Assembly: GCF_022419185.1 (NCBI RefSeq)
Contig: NZ_JAJOZK010000007.1
Location: forward strand, 1-64,000
Length of the DNA stretch: 64,000 nt
DNA from: Thermomonas flagellata
GTDB lineage: Bacteria; Pseudomonadota; Gammaproteobacteria; Xanthomonadales; Xanthomonadaceae
Direction: 5' to 3'
Position numbers and translations under genes: made by a program. Shown here one piece after another: positions 32,460-45,436 of this stretch (the stretch's first letter is position 1; each line of letters begins with the position of its first letter). Under the pieces are notes generated by a model that saw only the letters and a program-made list of their open reading frames with translations, did not search any database and had not been told where the DNA came from.

Positions 32460-33071
32460 ATGAAGACGATTTGCGTCTATTGCGGTTCCAATGCCGGCGG
32501 CGATCCGGCCTATGCCGGGCTGGCCCGCGCCCTCGGCGCGCGCCTGGCGCGCGACGGCATCGCGCTGGTGTACGGCGGCGGCAACGTCGGCCTGATGGGC
32601 ACGGTGGCCGACGCCGTGCTGGCCGGCGGCGGCGAGGTGGTCGGCGTCATCCCGCAGCAGCTGGTGGACTGGGAGGTGGCGCATACCGGCGTCACCCGGC
32701 TGGAGGTGGTGGACTCCATGCACACCCGCAAGGCGCGCATGTTCGAACTGGCCGACGGCTTCGTCGCCCTGCCCGGCGGCTTCGGCACGCTGGACGAGAT
32801 GTTCGAGATGCTGACCTGGCGCCAGCTGGGCCTCGGCAAGAAGCCCTGCGCCTTCCTCGACGTGAACGGCTTCTGGCAGCCGCTGATGGCGATGCTGGAC
32901 ACCATGGTGCGCGAGCGCTTCCTGCACCCCGAGCAGCGCACCGACATGTGGCACGGCAGCGACATCGACGCCCTGCTCGCGTGGATGCAGGCCTACGTGC
33001 CGGCGCAGGCCGACAAGTGGCTGGACGAGAAGCGCCGCGCGCAGCTGAAGCTCACCCCGGAGAACGTATGA
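32460..33071 (+). CDS. LOG-family protein (cytokinin riboside 5'-monophosphate phosphoribohydrolase type)
   Basis: A 203-residue protein of the LONELY GUY family, nucleotide hydrolases that release a base from ribose 5-phosphate. The nucleotide loop YGGGNVGLMG (38-47), MHTRK (87-91) and PGGFGTLDE (105-113) are complete, including the active-site arginine and glutamate. In bacteria the physiological substrate is often AMP or another monophosphate rather than a plant-type cytokinin. The start ATG 32460 is preceded by GGGAGG at 32443-32448. Its stop overlaps the start of the next gene by ATGA. Confidence 0.88.
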   Translation: MKTICVYCGSNAGGDPAYAGLARALGARLARDGIALVYGGGNVGLMGTVADAVLAGGGEVVGVIPQQLVDWEVAHTGVTRLEVVDSMHTRKARMFELADGFVALPGGFGTLDEMFEMLTWRQLGLGKKPCAFLDVNGFWQPLMAMLDTMVRERFLHPEQRTDMWHGSDIDALLAWMQAYVPAQADKWLDEKRRAQLKLTPENV

Positions 33072-34078
33072 GCATCCCGACCCGGTTCCGCGCGTTCCGC
33101 ATCCACGGCGACGATGGCCACGGCGGCTACCGCAGCGGCCTCGAATCCATTGCGCTGGACGACCTCAATCCCGGCGAGGTGGTGGTCAAGACCGCCTATT
33201 CCTCGGTGAACTACAAGGACGCGCTGGCCGGCACCGGCCAGGGCAAGATCCTGCGCCGGTTCCCGCTGGTCGGCGGGATCGATGTGGCCGGCCACGTGGT
33301 CGCCTCCACCGATCCCGCCTTCAAGGAGGGCGATGCGGTGCTGGTGACCGGCAGCGGGCTGTCGGAAACCCGCGATGGCGGCTACGCGGAGTACGCGCGG
33401 CTGGAATCGAAATGGGTCATCGCCCTGCCTGCCGGGCTCACCCTGCGCGAGGCGATGATCCTCGGCACCGCCGGCTTCACCGCCGCGCTGGGCCTGCTGC
33501 GCATGGTCGAGAACCGGCAGACGCCCGACCTGGGGCCGCTGGCCGTCACCGGCGCCACCGGCGGCGTGGGCTCGCTGGCGATCGCGATCTTCCGCAAGGC
33601 CGGCTACGAGGTGCACGCGATCAGCGGCAAGCCGGAGCACGCCGACTACCTGAAGTCCCTGGGCGCCAGCGCCGTGCTCGGCCGCGACGCGCTGTCGACC
33701 ACCCGGCCGCTGGACAGCGCCCGCTTCGGCGGCGGCCTCGACAACGTGGGCGGGCCGATGCTCGCGAGCCTGCTGGCGCAGACCGCGCCCTACGGCAATG
33801 TCGCCAGCTGCGGGCTGGCGGCCTCGCCGGAGCTGCACGCCACGGTGATGCCCTTCATCATCCGCGGCGTGTCGCTGCTGGGCGTGGCCTCGGCCGGCAC
33901 CGCGCGTGCCATCCGCGACGAGGTCTGGCGGCGCCTGGCCGGCGACTGGAAGCCGGACCGGCTGGAGGCGATCTGCACCCGCGAAGTCGGCCTGGACGGC
34001 CTGCCGGAGGTCTTCGCCGGCATGCTGGCCGGCGGCTCGCTGGGGCGCACCCTGGTCCGGATCGGCGTGCCGGCGTGA
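33068..34078 (+). CDS. YhdH/AcuI-type quinone oxidoreductase (acryloyl-CoA reductase family)
   Basis: A 336-residue zinc-free medium-chain reductase. SSVNYKDALAGTGQGKI (about 45-61) is the signature of the YhdH/AcuI group, whose characterised members reduce acryloyl-CoA with NADPH. The nucleotide-binding loop is TGATGGVGS near 158-166, and GGLDNVGG is typical of the second domain. No zinc-binding cysteines are present. Start and stop are overlapped or closely packed with the LOG gene, so the two are cotranscribed. The actual substrate here is not known. Confidence 0.85.
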   Translation: MSIPTRFRAFRIHGDDGHGGYRSGLESIALDDLNPGEVVVKTAYSSVNYKDALAGTGQGKILRRFPLVGGIDVAGHVVASTDPAFKEGDAVLVTGSGLSETRDGGYAEYARLESKWVIALPAGLTLREAMILGTAGFTAALGLLRMVENRQTPDLGPLAVTGATGGVGSLAIAIFRKAGYEVHAISGKPEHADYLKSLGASAVLGRDALSTTRPLDSARFGGGLDNVGGPMLASLLAQTAPYGNVASCGLAASPELHATVMPFIIRGVSLLGVASAGTARAIRDEVWRRLAGDWKPDRLEAICTREVGLDGLPEVFAGMLAGGSLGRTLVRIGVPA

Positions 34079-34092
34079 GCGGCAGGCGACGA

Positions 34093-34120
34093 TTGCGCCC
34101 CCGCCGGCCGCCGCTACAAT
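34093..34120 (+). promoter_or_regulatory. possible promoter of the PilH-like receiver gene
   Basis: TTGCGC at 34093-34098 and TACAAT at 34115-34120 with a 16-base spacer. The -10 is good and the -35 moderate; the start codon is 30 bases downstream. Confidence 0.5.
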
Positions 34121-34150
34121 CTGCGCAATCCCCGGGGACCCCGAGCGCGC

Positions 34151-34525
34151 ATGGCCCGCATCCTGATCGTCGATGATTCCCCCTCGCAGCTGATGGGCAT
34201 CCGCCGCATCGTGGAGAAACTGGGCCACGAGGCGCTGACCGCCGAGGATGGCGCGGCCGGGGTCGAGATGGCCCGGCGCGACCTGCCGGACCTGATCCTG
34301 ATGGACGTGGTGATGCCCAACCTCAACGGCTTCCAGGCCACCCGCTCGATCACCCGCGATCCGGCGACCAAGCACATCCCGGTGATCCTGGTGACCACCA
34401 AGGACCAGGACACCGACCGCGTGTGGGGCATGCGCCAGGGCGCCAAGGCCTACATCACCAAGCCCTTCAGCGAGGCCGAGCTGGCCACCCTGATCGTGCA
34501 GCACCTGGGCGGCGCCCCGGCCTGA
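34151..34525 (+). CDS. single-domain response regulator, PilH-like
   Basis: A 124-residue receiver domain with no output domain. The acidic pair D8-D9, phosphoacceptor D52 (LMDVVMP), the T82/T83 switch and K104 are all present. The stretches NGFQATRSITRD and TTKDQDTDRVWGMRQGA closely resemble PilH of the type IV pilus chemosensory (Pil-Chp) pathway, which controls twitching motility through retraction. No pil genes are nearby, so the pathway assignment rests on similarity only. The gene converges with cbpA. Confidence 0.82.
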   Translation: MARILIVDDSPSQLMGIRRIVEKLGHEALTAEDGAAGVEMARRDLPDLILMDVVMPNLNGFQATRSITRDPATKHIPVILVTTKDQDTDRVWGMRQGAKAYITKPFSEAELATLIVQHLGGAPA

Positions 34526-34551
34526 GCCCGGGCGCCCCCGGCGCGCAGCGC

Positions 34552-35445
34552 TCAGCCGCGCCGCCAGTCGTCCCCGAACGCCTCGCGCATGCGCGCATAG
34601 GCCTCGCGCTGCGCGGCGGTGTGTGCCCGCGGGGCGAGGATCTCCAGCTCCACGATCTGATCGCCGGCCGGCGCGCCGCCAGTGCCCGGCAGCCCGCGCC
34701 CGCGCAGGCGCAGCTTGCGTCCGGCCTCCGAATCGGCCGGGATCTTCAGCTCCACCGGGCCACCGAGGGTCGGCACGCTGACGGTGGCGCCCAACGCGGC
34801 CTCCCACGGCGCCACCGGCAGGGTGTAGAGGATGTTGCGGCCGTCGACCTCGAATTGCGGGTCCGCGGCGTACTCGATCTCCAGCAGCAGGTCGTTGCCG
34901 GCGCCGCCCTGGCCGGCCAGCCGGATCGCCTGGCCGGGACGGATGCCGCGCGGGATCTTCACGTCCAGGGTGCGTCCGCCGACCCCGATGCGCACGCTGC
35001 TGCCGGCATACACCGCGCTCAGCGGCACCGCCAACCGCGCGCGGGTCGGGCCGGCCGGCGCCGCGCCGCGGCGCCCGGCGTGTGCGCGCCGGCCGAGCAG
35101 GCTCTCGAAGAAGTCCGAGAACCCGCCGCCGGGGCCGCCGCCGGCGAAGATCTCCTCGAAGTCGAAGTCCTGGCCGCCCGCGCCGGGCGGGACGCCGCCC
35201 GGAGGCCTGACCTCGTCGCCGGGCCGGTAGCCCTGCGCACGCAGCTGGTCGTAGGCGGCGCGCTTCTGCGGATCGCGCAGGGCCTCGTAGGCCTCGTTGA
35301 CGGCTTTGAACTTCTCCTCGGCCCCCGGCTCCTTGCTCACGTCGGGGTGGTACTTGCGCGCCAGGCGGCGGTAGGCGCCCTTGATCTCGGCCTCGCCGGC
35401 GCTGGGCTCCACGCCGAGGATCTCGTAGTAGTCCTTGAATTGCAT
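34552..35445 (-). CDS. cbpA: DnaJ-family co-chaperone, CbpA type
   Basis: A 297-residue J-domain protein. The J domain (1-70) contains the HPD motif at 33-35, which stimulates DnaK ATPase. Then come a Gly/Phe-rich region (about 85-130: GGGPGGGFSDFFESLLG) and two beta-sandwich substrate-binding domains. The zinc-finger cysteines of DnaJ are absent, which defines the CbpA class. It lies downstream of hsp20 on the same strand (107-base gap with two hairpins), suggesting shared heat-shock transcription. Confidence 0.88.
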   Translation of the reverse strand: MQFKDYYEILGVEPSAGEAEIKGAYRRLARKYHPDVSKEPGAEEKFKAVNEAYEALRDPQKRAAYDQLRAQGYRPGDEVRPPGGVPPGAGGQDFDFEEIFAGGGPGGGFSDFFESLLGRRAHAGRRGAAPAGPTRARLAVPLSAVYAGSSVRIGVGGRTLDVKIPRGIRPGQAIRLAGQGGAGNDLLLEIEYAADPQFEVDGRNILYTLPVAPWEAALGATVSVPTLGGPVELKIPADSEAGRKLRLRGRGLPGTGGAPAGDQIVELEILAPRAHTAAQREAYARMREAFGDDWRRG

Positions 35446-35487
35446 GTGCTGTCCTGTCGGGTGCGTGCGGGTCGGCCCGCAACGACG

Positions 35488-35541
35488 GCGGCCCGCGCAT
35501 GGGCGGGCCGCAGTCTAGCCGGCGGGCGCGTCATGCGCCCG
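35488..35541 (-). terminator. two hairpins between hsp20 and cbpA
   Basis: Stem 1 is CGGGCGC/GCGCCCG at 35523-35541 (7 bases, loop of 5). Stem 2 is GCGGCCCGC/GCGGGCCGC at 35488-35511 (9 bases, loop of 6). Neither is followed by a T-tract on the minus strand, so they may act as weak terminators or processing hairpins that set the hsp20:cbpA ratio. Confidence 0.45.
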
Positions 35542-35552
35542 TGCAGGCGGCC

Positions 35553-36035
35553 TCAGCCGGCCGCGCGCGCGCTGCCGACCGGGATCCGCCGCGGGGTGGT
35601 CTCCGGGCGCTTGGGGATGCGGATCTCGAGCACCCCATCCTTGCCGCTGGCGGTGATGCCGTCGGCATCGGCGCTGTCGGGCAGCGCGAAGCGGCGGTGG
35701 AAGGTGCCGTGGCGGCGCTCGCTGCGGCTGAAGCGTTCGCCCTCGCCGCGGCTCTCCTCCTTGCGCTCGCCCTTGATCGACAGGATGCCCTTGTCCATCA
35801 GGATCTCGACCGCATTCGGGTCGATCCCCGGCAGGTCGGCGAGAATGGTGAAGCCGGTCGCGTCCTCGCGGATGTCCACCGGCGGGATCCACTGGCTGGT
35901 CACCACCGAGGAGGCGTCGGCGTCCTCTCCGACCTGGAAGAAGCGCTCGAACAGCTGGCGGAACTCGTCCTGGGCCGCCTGCGCGGCGGCGATGCCGCGC
36001 TGCACCGCGGCACGGTTGGGATAGTAGGTGGTCAT
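35553..36035 (-). CDS. small heat shock protein, Hsp20/alpha-crystallin
   Basis: A 160-residue small heat shock protein. The alpha-crystallin domain spans about residues 50-142 (VDIREDATGFTILADLPGI ... DGVLEIRIPKR), and the C-terminal I-x-V anchor is RRIPVG near 150. Such proteins hold unfolding proteins for DnaK/DnaJ. The start is ATG at 36033-36035, seven bases after GGAG; an in-frame ATG two codons earlier is too close to it. A sigma32-like promoter lies upstream, and the downstream neighbour is a J-domain co-chaperone. Confidence 0.9.
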   Translation of the reverse strand: MTTYYPNRAAVQRGIAAAQAAQDEFRQLFERFFQVGEDADASSVVTSQWIPPVDIREDATGFTILADLPGIDPNAVEILMDKGILSIKGERKEESRGEGERFSRSERRHGTFHRRFALPDSADADGITASGKDGVLEIRIPKRPETTPRRIPVGSARAAG

Positions 36036-36105
36036 GGTCATGCTCCTGGCAAACACTGGTGGGTTCACGTCTGGGTCGCGGCCCGGGCCCGGGGCCATGC
36101 CTGCC

Positions 36106-36134
36106 AGATGGGTCTGCGCAACCGCGCGATCAAG
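36106..36134 (-). promoter_or_regulatory. sigma32-like heat-shock promoter of hsp20
   Basis: On the minus strand CTTGATC (36134-36128) and ACCCATCT (36113-36106) are separated by 14 bases, close to the sigma32 consensus CTTGAAA/CCCCATNT. The start codon is about 70 bases downstream. The match is to two boxes only, and the functional assignment is inferred from the gene. Confidence 0.55.
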
Positions 36135-36197
36135 GCGTTGATTGCCTGTGCATGCGCCACCATTAGGATGGATTCAGTCCAGGCGAGGGCAGCGGCG

Positions 36198-36683
36198 ATG
36201 CAGATCCAGATCGGCCAGCGGGTGCCGGAGGCGACCCTGCAATACATCGACGGCGGCGTGCACCGGATCGACACGCCCACCCTGTTCGGCGGCCGCCGCC
36301 TGCTGCTGTTCGCGGTCCCCGGCGCGTTCACCCCGACCTGTTCGGAACACCACCTGCCCGGCTACGTGCAGCACTTCGAGGAGTTCCGCCGGCGCGGCAT
36401 CGAGGTCGCCTGCATGGCGGTCAACGATCCGTTCGTGATGCAGGCCTGGGGCGCGCAGCAGGGCGTGCCGGCGGGGCTGCGCATGCTCGCCGACGGCAAT
36501 GCCGAGTTCACCCGCGCACTCGGGCTGGAGCTGGACGCCAGCGGCTACGGCATGGGCCTGCGCAGCCGCCGCTTCGCGCTGTACGCGGTGGACGGCGTGG
36601 TGCGCGGGCTGTGGGTGGAGGCGCCCGGCGAGTTCCGGGTGTCCGCCGCGGACTACGTGCTGGCGCACCTGCCGCCGGACTGA
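36198..36683 (+). CDS. peroxiredoxin, Prx5 type
   Basis: A 161-residue thiol peroxidase. PGAFTPTC at residues 41-48 holds the peroxidatic Cys48 with the conserved Pro and Thr; ACMAVNDPFVMQAW (about 70-83) and RSRRFALYAVDG are typical of the Prx5 group, which reduces peroxides at the expense of glutathione/glutaredoxin or thioredoxin. A further cysteine is near residue 71. There is no glutaredoxin fusion domain. The start ATG 36198 aligns with the family; an in-frame ATG 10 codons upstream is possible. It diverges from the hsp20 promoter and converges with gyrA. Confidence 0.87.
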   Translation: MQIQIGQRVPEATLQYIDGGVHRIDTPTLFGGRRLLLFAVPGAFTPTCSEHHLPGYVQHFEEFRRRGIEVACMAVNDPFVMQAWGAQQGVPAGLRMLADGNAEFTRALGLELDASGYGMGLRSRRFALYAVDGVVRGLWVEAPGEFRVSAADYVLAHLPPD

Positions 36684-36698
36684 CCGGCGGCCGGGCTT

Positions 36699-39314
<2,616 letters not shown>

Positions 39315-39393
39315 CGTGGGTCCGGTCGGGTCGGCGGCGGCTCCCGCGGGCAGGCCCCGAGCGGGCGCCGCGGAAGGGTTTCAGGAACGTGAA

Positions 39394-39402
39394 ATCATAC
39401 CA
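39394..39402 (-). promoter_or_regulatory. extended -10 promoter of gyrA
   Basis: On the minus strand TGGTATGAT (a TGn-TATGAT extended -10) is 80 bases upstream of the gyrA ATG. No -35 is visible, as is common with extended -10 promoters. It lies in the 197-base gap between mtnA and gyrA, which holds nothing else except short palindromes such as CCCCA-CTT-TGGGG. Confidence 0.5.
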
Positions 39403-39511
39403 TCCGGCGCCCCCCGACGCACGCCGGATTTCCACGAAGAAACAAGCACTTGCACCCCACTTTGGGGCCCGCACGCGGGTCTTTCCGGCAGCGCCCGCGG
39501 AGCGCGCGGGC

Positions 39512-40591
39512 TCAGCCCGCGGCGAAGGCCTGCATGCGCGCCGCATCCGGGCGCTCGAGCACCCCGCGCTCGGTGACGATGGCGTCGATCAGGGCATGCG
39601 GGGTGACGTCGAATACCGGGTTCCACGCCTGCACGCCGTCGGCGACCACGCGTTCGCCGCGGAAGCGCAGCAGCTCGCCCGGATCGCGCTCCTCGATCTC
39701 GATGCCGTCGCCGCTGGCGGTGGCCATGTCCACGGTCGAGGACGGCGCCACCACCATCACCTTCACCCCGTGGTGGCGGGCGGCGATCGCCAGCGGGTAG
39801 GTGCCGATCTTGTTGGCGGTGTCGCCGTTCGCGCAGATGCGGTCGGCGCCCACCACCAGCCACTGCACCCGGCCCGAGCGCATCAGGTGGGCGCCGGCGG
39901 AGTCGGCGATCAGGGTCGGTGCGATCCCGTCCTGCGCCAGCTCCCACGCGGTCAGGCGCGCGCCCTGGTTCCACGGTCGGGTCTCGGTGGCGAACACGCG
40001 CGCGATGCGGCCGGCGGCGACGCCTGCGCGGATCACCCCGAGCGCGGTGCCGAACCCGGCGGTCGCAAGCGAGCCGGTGTTGCAGTGGGTCAACACGCCG
40101 CTGCCGGGCGCGATCAGGGCGGCACCGAGCGCGCCCATGCGGCGGTTGGCGGCCAGATCCTCGCGCGCGATCGCCTCCGCCTCGCGCTCCAGCGCCGCAC
40201 GCCAGTCAGCACCGGCGGTGGCGAGCACGCGCCGCATCCGCGCCAGCGCCCAGCGCAGATTGACTGCAGTCGGGCGCGCCGCATCCAGCCGCTGCAGCGC
40301 CGGTTCCAGCCGGCTGGCGGCCTCTGCCGCCTGCGTGACCGAGGCCGGCAGCGCGCGCGCCGCCAGCACCACCCCCCAGGCCGCGGCGATCCCGATCGCG
40401 GGGGCCCCGCGCACGATCAGATCCCGGATTGCCGCGGCCACCGCATCGCTGTCGGTGCAGGCCAGGTAGTCGACCGCGAACGGCAGCCGGCGCTGGTCGA
40501 GCAGTTCCAGCGCCTGCCCGGTCCAGCGCAGCGGGCGCACGCGATCGTAGCGGTCGAAGTCGAGGGCGGTGGCGTCGGGGGCGGTGTGCAT
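39512..40591 (-). CDS. mtnA: S-methyl-5-thioribose-1-phosphate isomerase
   Basis: A 359-residue enzyme of the methionine salvage pathway, converting methylthioribose 1-phosphate to methylthioribulose 1-phosphate. RGAPAIG (61-67), the catalytic Cys170 in [10 protein letters not shown] and Asp250 in VVGADRI are intact. The start ATG at 40589-40591 has no Shine-Dalgarno and follows a palindrome containing a -10-like GATAAT; GTG at 40610-40612 is an alternative in-frame start. Other mtn genes are not in the window. It joins metH in methionine economy, though the two loci are 25 kb apart. Confidence 0.92.
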   Translation of the reverse strand: MHTAPDATALDFDRYDRVRPLRWTGQALELLDQRRLPFAVDYLACTDSDAVAAAIRDLIVRGAPAIGIAAAWGVVLAARALPASVTQAAEAASRLEPALQRLDAARPTAVNLRWALARMRRVLATAGADWRAALEREAEAIAREDLAANRRMGALGAALIAPGSGVLTHCNTGSLATAGFGTALGVIRAGVAAGRIARVFATETRPWNQGARLTAWELAQDGIAPTLIADSAGAHLMRSGRVQWLVVGADRICANGDTANKIGTYPLAIAARHHGVKVMVVAPSSTVDMATASGDGIEIEERDPGELLRFRGERVVADGVQAWNPVFDVTPHALIDAIVTERGVLERPDAARMQAFAAG

Positions 40592-40592
40592 C

Positions 40593-40607
40593 CGCGGATT
40601 ATCCGCG
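40593..40607 (-). promoter_or_regulatory. 15-base palindrome directly upstream of the mtnA start
   Basis: CGCGGAT-A-ATCCGCG is a perfect 7-base inverted repeat ending one base before the ATG on the minus strand. It contains GATAAT, six bases before the ATG, so a transcript could begin at the start codon (leaderless). It could also be an operator or a hairpin hiding the start. Confidence 0.4.
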
Positions 40608-40628
40608 ATCACGCACCGCGCGGCCGCC

Positions 40629-41444
40629 TCACCAGCGGCGACCGACGCCGGTCTGGAACTCCGCGCGGCAGCCGCCGTCCACCCACAGCCCGCGCCGGCT
40701 CACGCCCCAACTGCGGCCCTCGAGGCAGGGCGCGCGCGAGAGCTGGCGCACCAGCACCACCCCGCCGCGGACGTCGGCCGCGCACTCGCGGTAGCGGCCG
40801 TCCCGCGATTCGCAGCGGACCCGCTCGCTCCAGCCGCGGTCGTCGTCCCAGCGCCCGCGCCCGGGCAGGCGCGCGAACTCGGCGCGGCACCCGCCGTCCA
40901 CCCACACTCCGCCGCGGTCCTGGCCCCAACTGCGACCTTCGATGCACGGCGCACGCGACAGCTGGCGCACCAGCACCACCGCGCCGCGGCCGGGCACACC
41001 ACACCGTGCCGGACGGCCATCGCGCGATTCGCAGCGGAAGCGCTCGCCCGGCGCATCCGCCCAGTCGCCCGGATACCCGGGATAGGTCGGATACCCGGGA
41101 TAAGTCGGATACCCCGGAAAGCCGCCATCGCCCAGCACCCTGAAATCGGCGCGACAACCGCCATCGACCCACACCCCATCCGGCAACCGGCCCCAGCTGC
41201 GGCCCTCGATGCAAGGCGCGCGCGAGCGCTGCCGCTCCAGTTCGACCCAGCCGCCGCCGGTGCGGCACTGCCGGTAGCGCCCGTCGTTGGATTCGCAGCG
41301 CACCCTGGCCACCGGCCCGCTGCCCCAGCCCGATTGCCAACCGCCCTCGCCCGGCCACGCCTGTGGTGCGGCCTGCACCGCCCCGGCCGCCATGCCCAGC
41401 CCTGCGAATGCGCCCAACACCCACGCCGTCCCGATCCGCCGCAT
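40629..41444 (-). CDS. secreted protein with three DUF3011 repeats
   Basis: A 271-residue exported protein: signal peptide 1-25 (cleavage after AVQA), then three homologous units of roughly 55 residues at about 45-100, 135-190 and 207-262. Each unit follows the pattern RCES-DGR-C, then a valine-rich strand, RQ-SRAPC, EGRSWG and [10 protein letters not shown], with four cysteines that probably form two disulfides in the periplasm. Between units 1 and 2 is a Tyr/Pro/Gly linker encoded by an 18-base tandem repeat. Function of DUF3011 is unknown. It sits between epmA and mtnA on the same strand. Confidence 0.75.
   Translation of the reverse strand: MRRIGTAWVLGAFAGLGMAAGAVQAAPQAWPGEGGWQSGWGSGPVARVRCESNDGRYRQCRTGGGWVELERQRSRAPCIEGRSWGRLPDGVWVDGGCRADFRVLGDGGFPGYPTYPGYPTYPGYPGDWADAPGERFRCESRDGRPARCGVPGRGAVVLVRQLSRAPCIEGRSWGQDRGGVWVDGGCRAEFARLPGRGRWDDDRGWSERVRCESRDGRYRECAADVRGGVVLVRQLSRAPCLEGRSWGVSRRGLWVDGGCRAEFQTGVGRRW
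41070..41123. repeat. 18-base tandem repeat inside the DUF3011 gene
   Basis: Copies at 41070-41087 and 41088-41105 differ at one base (CGGATACCCGGGATARGT); 41106-41123 is a diverged third copy. It encodes the hexapeptide repeat of the Tyr-Pro-Gly linker and could vary in copy number between strains. Confidence 0.75.
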
Positions 41445-41593
41445 CGTCCCGTCTCCTCGTCCCGGCCCGGAGGGGCCGCCCGCCTGGCAGCATGCGCAGG
41501 CCCGATGAATCGCGGCCGAAAATCACCCCCGATGCGGCGCGGCAGGCGCGCGCGTTCAGCGCGCAGCGGGCGTACGCACCAACCTGCGGCGGC

Positions 41594-44703
<3,110 letters not shown>

Positions 44704-45414
44704 CTACCAGCGGGCGCCGCGGCCCAGCGGCGGCGCGGCGTGCTGGCGGTCGTACTGGCGCAGCTCCTCGCGGATGTGCTGGATGCGCTGGCGCCCGAGT
44801 GCGTTGCGATCCTCGTCCAGCACCAGCCCGCCGAGCAGCTGCGCGATCCGCTGCGCGGCCGGCTCCATCGTCTCCCAGGCTTCCAGCGCTGGCACCGGCG
44901 CCGGCAGGGTCAGGAAGAACGCGATCGCCGGGGTCTGCAGCTCGCCGATCCGCGCCAGGTCGAAGCTGCCCGGGCGCAGGATGTTGGCCACGCTGAACAC
45001 CGGGCCCAGCTCCGGGCGGCCATCGACCAGGCGGTGGAAGATCCCCATGTGGCCATAGACCAGGCCGGCCTTCTCGGCCGCGACCACGATGTCCTCGCCG
45101 CGCAGCTGGTGGCCGGCGGTGGCGGCCACGTACAGGGTCACGATGCGGTCGAACGCCTCGTTCGGGCGGCGCCCCAGCTCCGCCTGCGGAGCCGGCAGGG
45201 GCAGGTCCTGCTGGGTGCCGTCCCCGACCTCCCGAACCTCGTCGGCGCCCGCGCCGGCAGGTGTGGCCTCGCCACCGGCGGCCGCCGGCGGCGGCGTCCC
45301 GCGCACGCGCCGGCCCTGGCCGCCGCGGCCGCTACGCCCGAAATAGATGATCGCGCCGAACAGCAGCGACAGCGCGATGGCGATCCCGATCCGCAGCCAG
45401 GCGACGTCCGACAT
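44704..45414 (-). CDS. zipA: cell division protein ZipA
   Basis: A 236-residue inner-membrane protein that tethers FtsZ to the membrane. One transmembrane segment at the N-terminus (about 6-26, LRIGIAIALSLLFGAIIYFG) is followed by basic residues, then a short Pro/Ala/Gly linker (about 35-85), then the ZipA C-terminal FtsZ-binding domain (about 95-215: DRIVTLYVAA...GYGHMGIFHRL-type strand order). It is shorter than E. coli ZipA (328) because of the linker. The start ATG at 45412-45414 follows GGAGGAGG. Gene order smc-zipA-ligA is the classic one. Confidence 0.88.
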   Translation of the reverse strand: MSDVAWLRIGIAIALSLLFGAIIYFGRSGRGGQGRRVRGTPPPAAAGGEATPAGAGADEVREVGDGTQQDLPLPAPQAELGRRPNEAFDRIVTLYVAATAGHQLRGEDIVVAAEKAGLVYGHMGIFHRLVDGRPELGPVFSVANILRPGSFDLARIGELQTPAIAFFLTLPAPVPALEAWETMEPAAQRIAQLLGGLVLDEDRNALGRQRIQHIREELRQYDRQHAAPPLGRGARW

Positions 45415-45436
45415 GCATCCTCCTCCCATTCCCCGG

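Noticed and set aside
36036-36107. possible RNA thermometer pairing TGCCAG before the hsp20 ribosome site with an upstream complement
   Set aside because: The upstream arm (36102-36107) overlaps the predicted -10 box and would not be transcribed, so the pairing cannot form in the mRNA.
39315-39511. terminator for mtnA in the gap before gyrA
   Set aside because: Short palindromes (CCCCA-CTT-TGGGG and CCCGC-GT-GCGGG) are present, but stems are only five bases and no T-tract follows on the minus strand.
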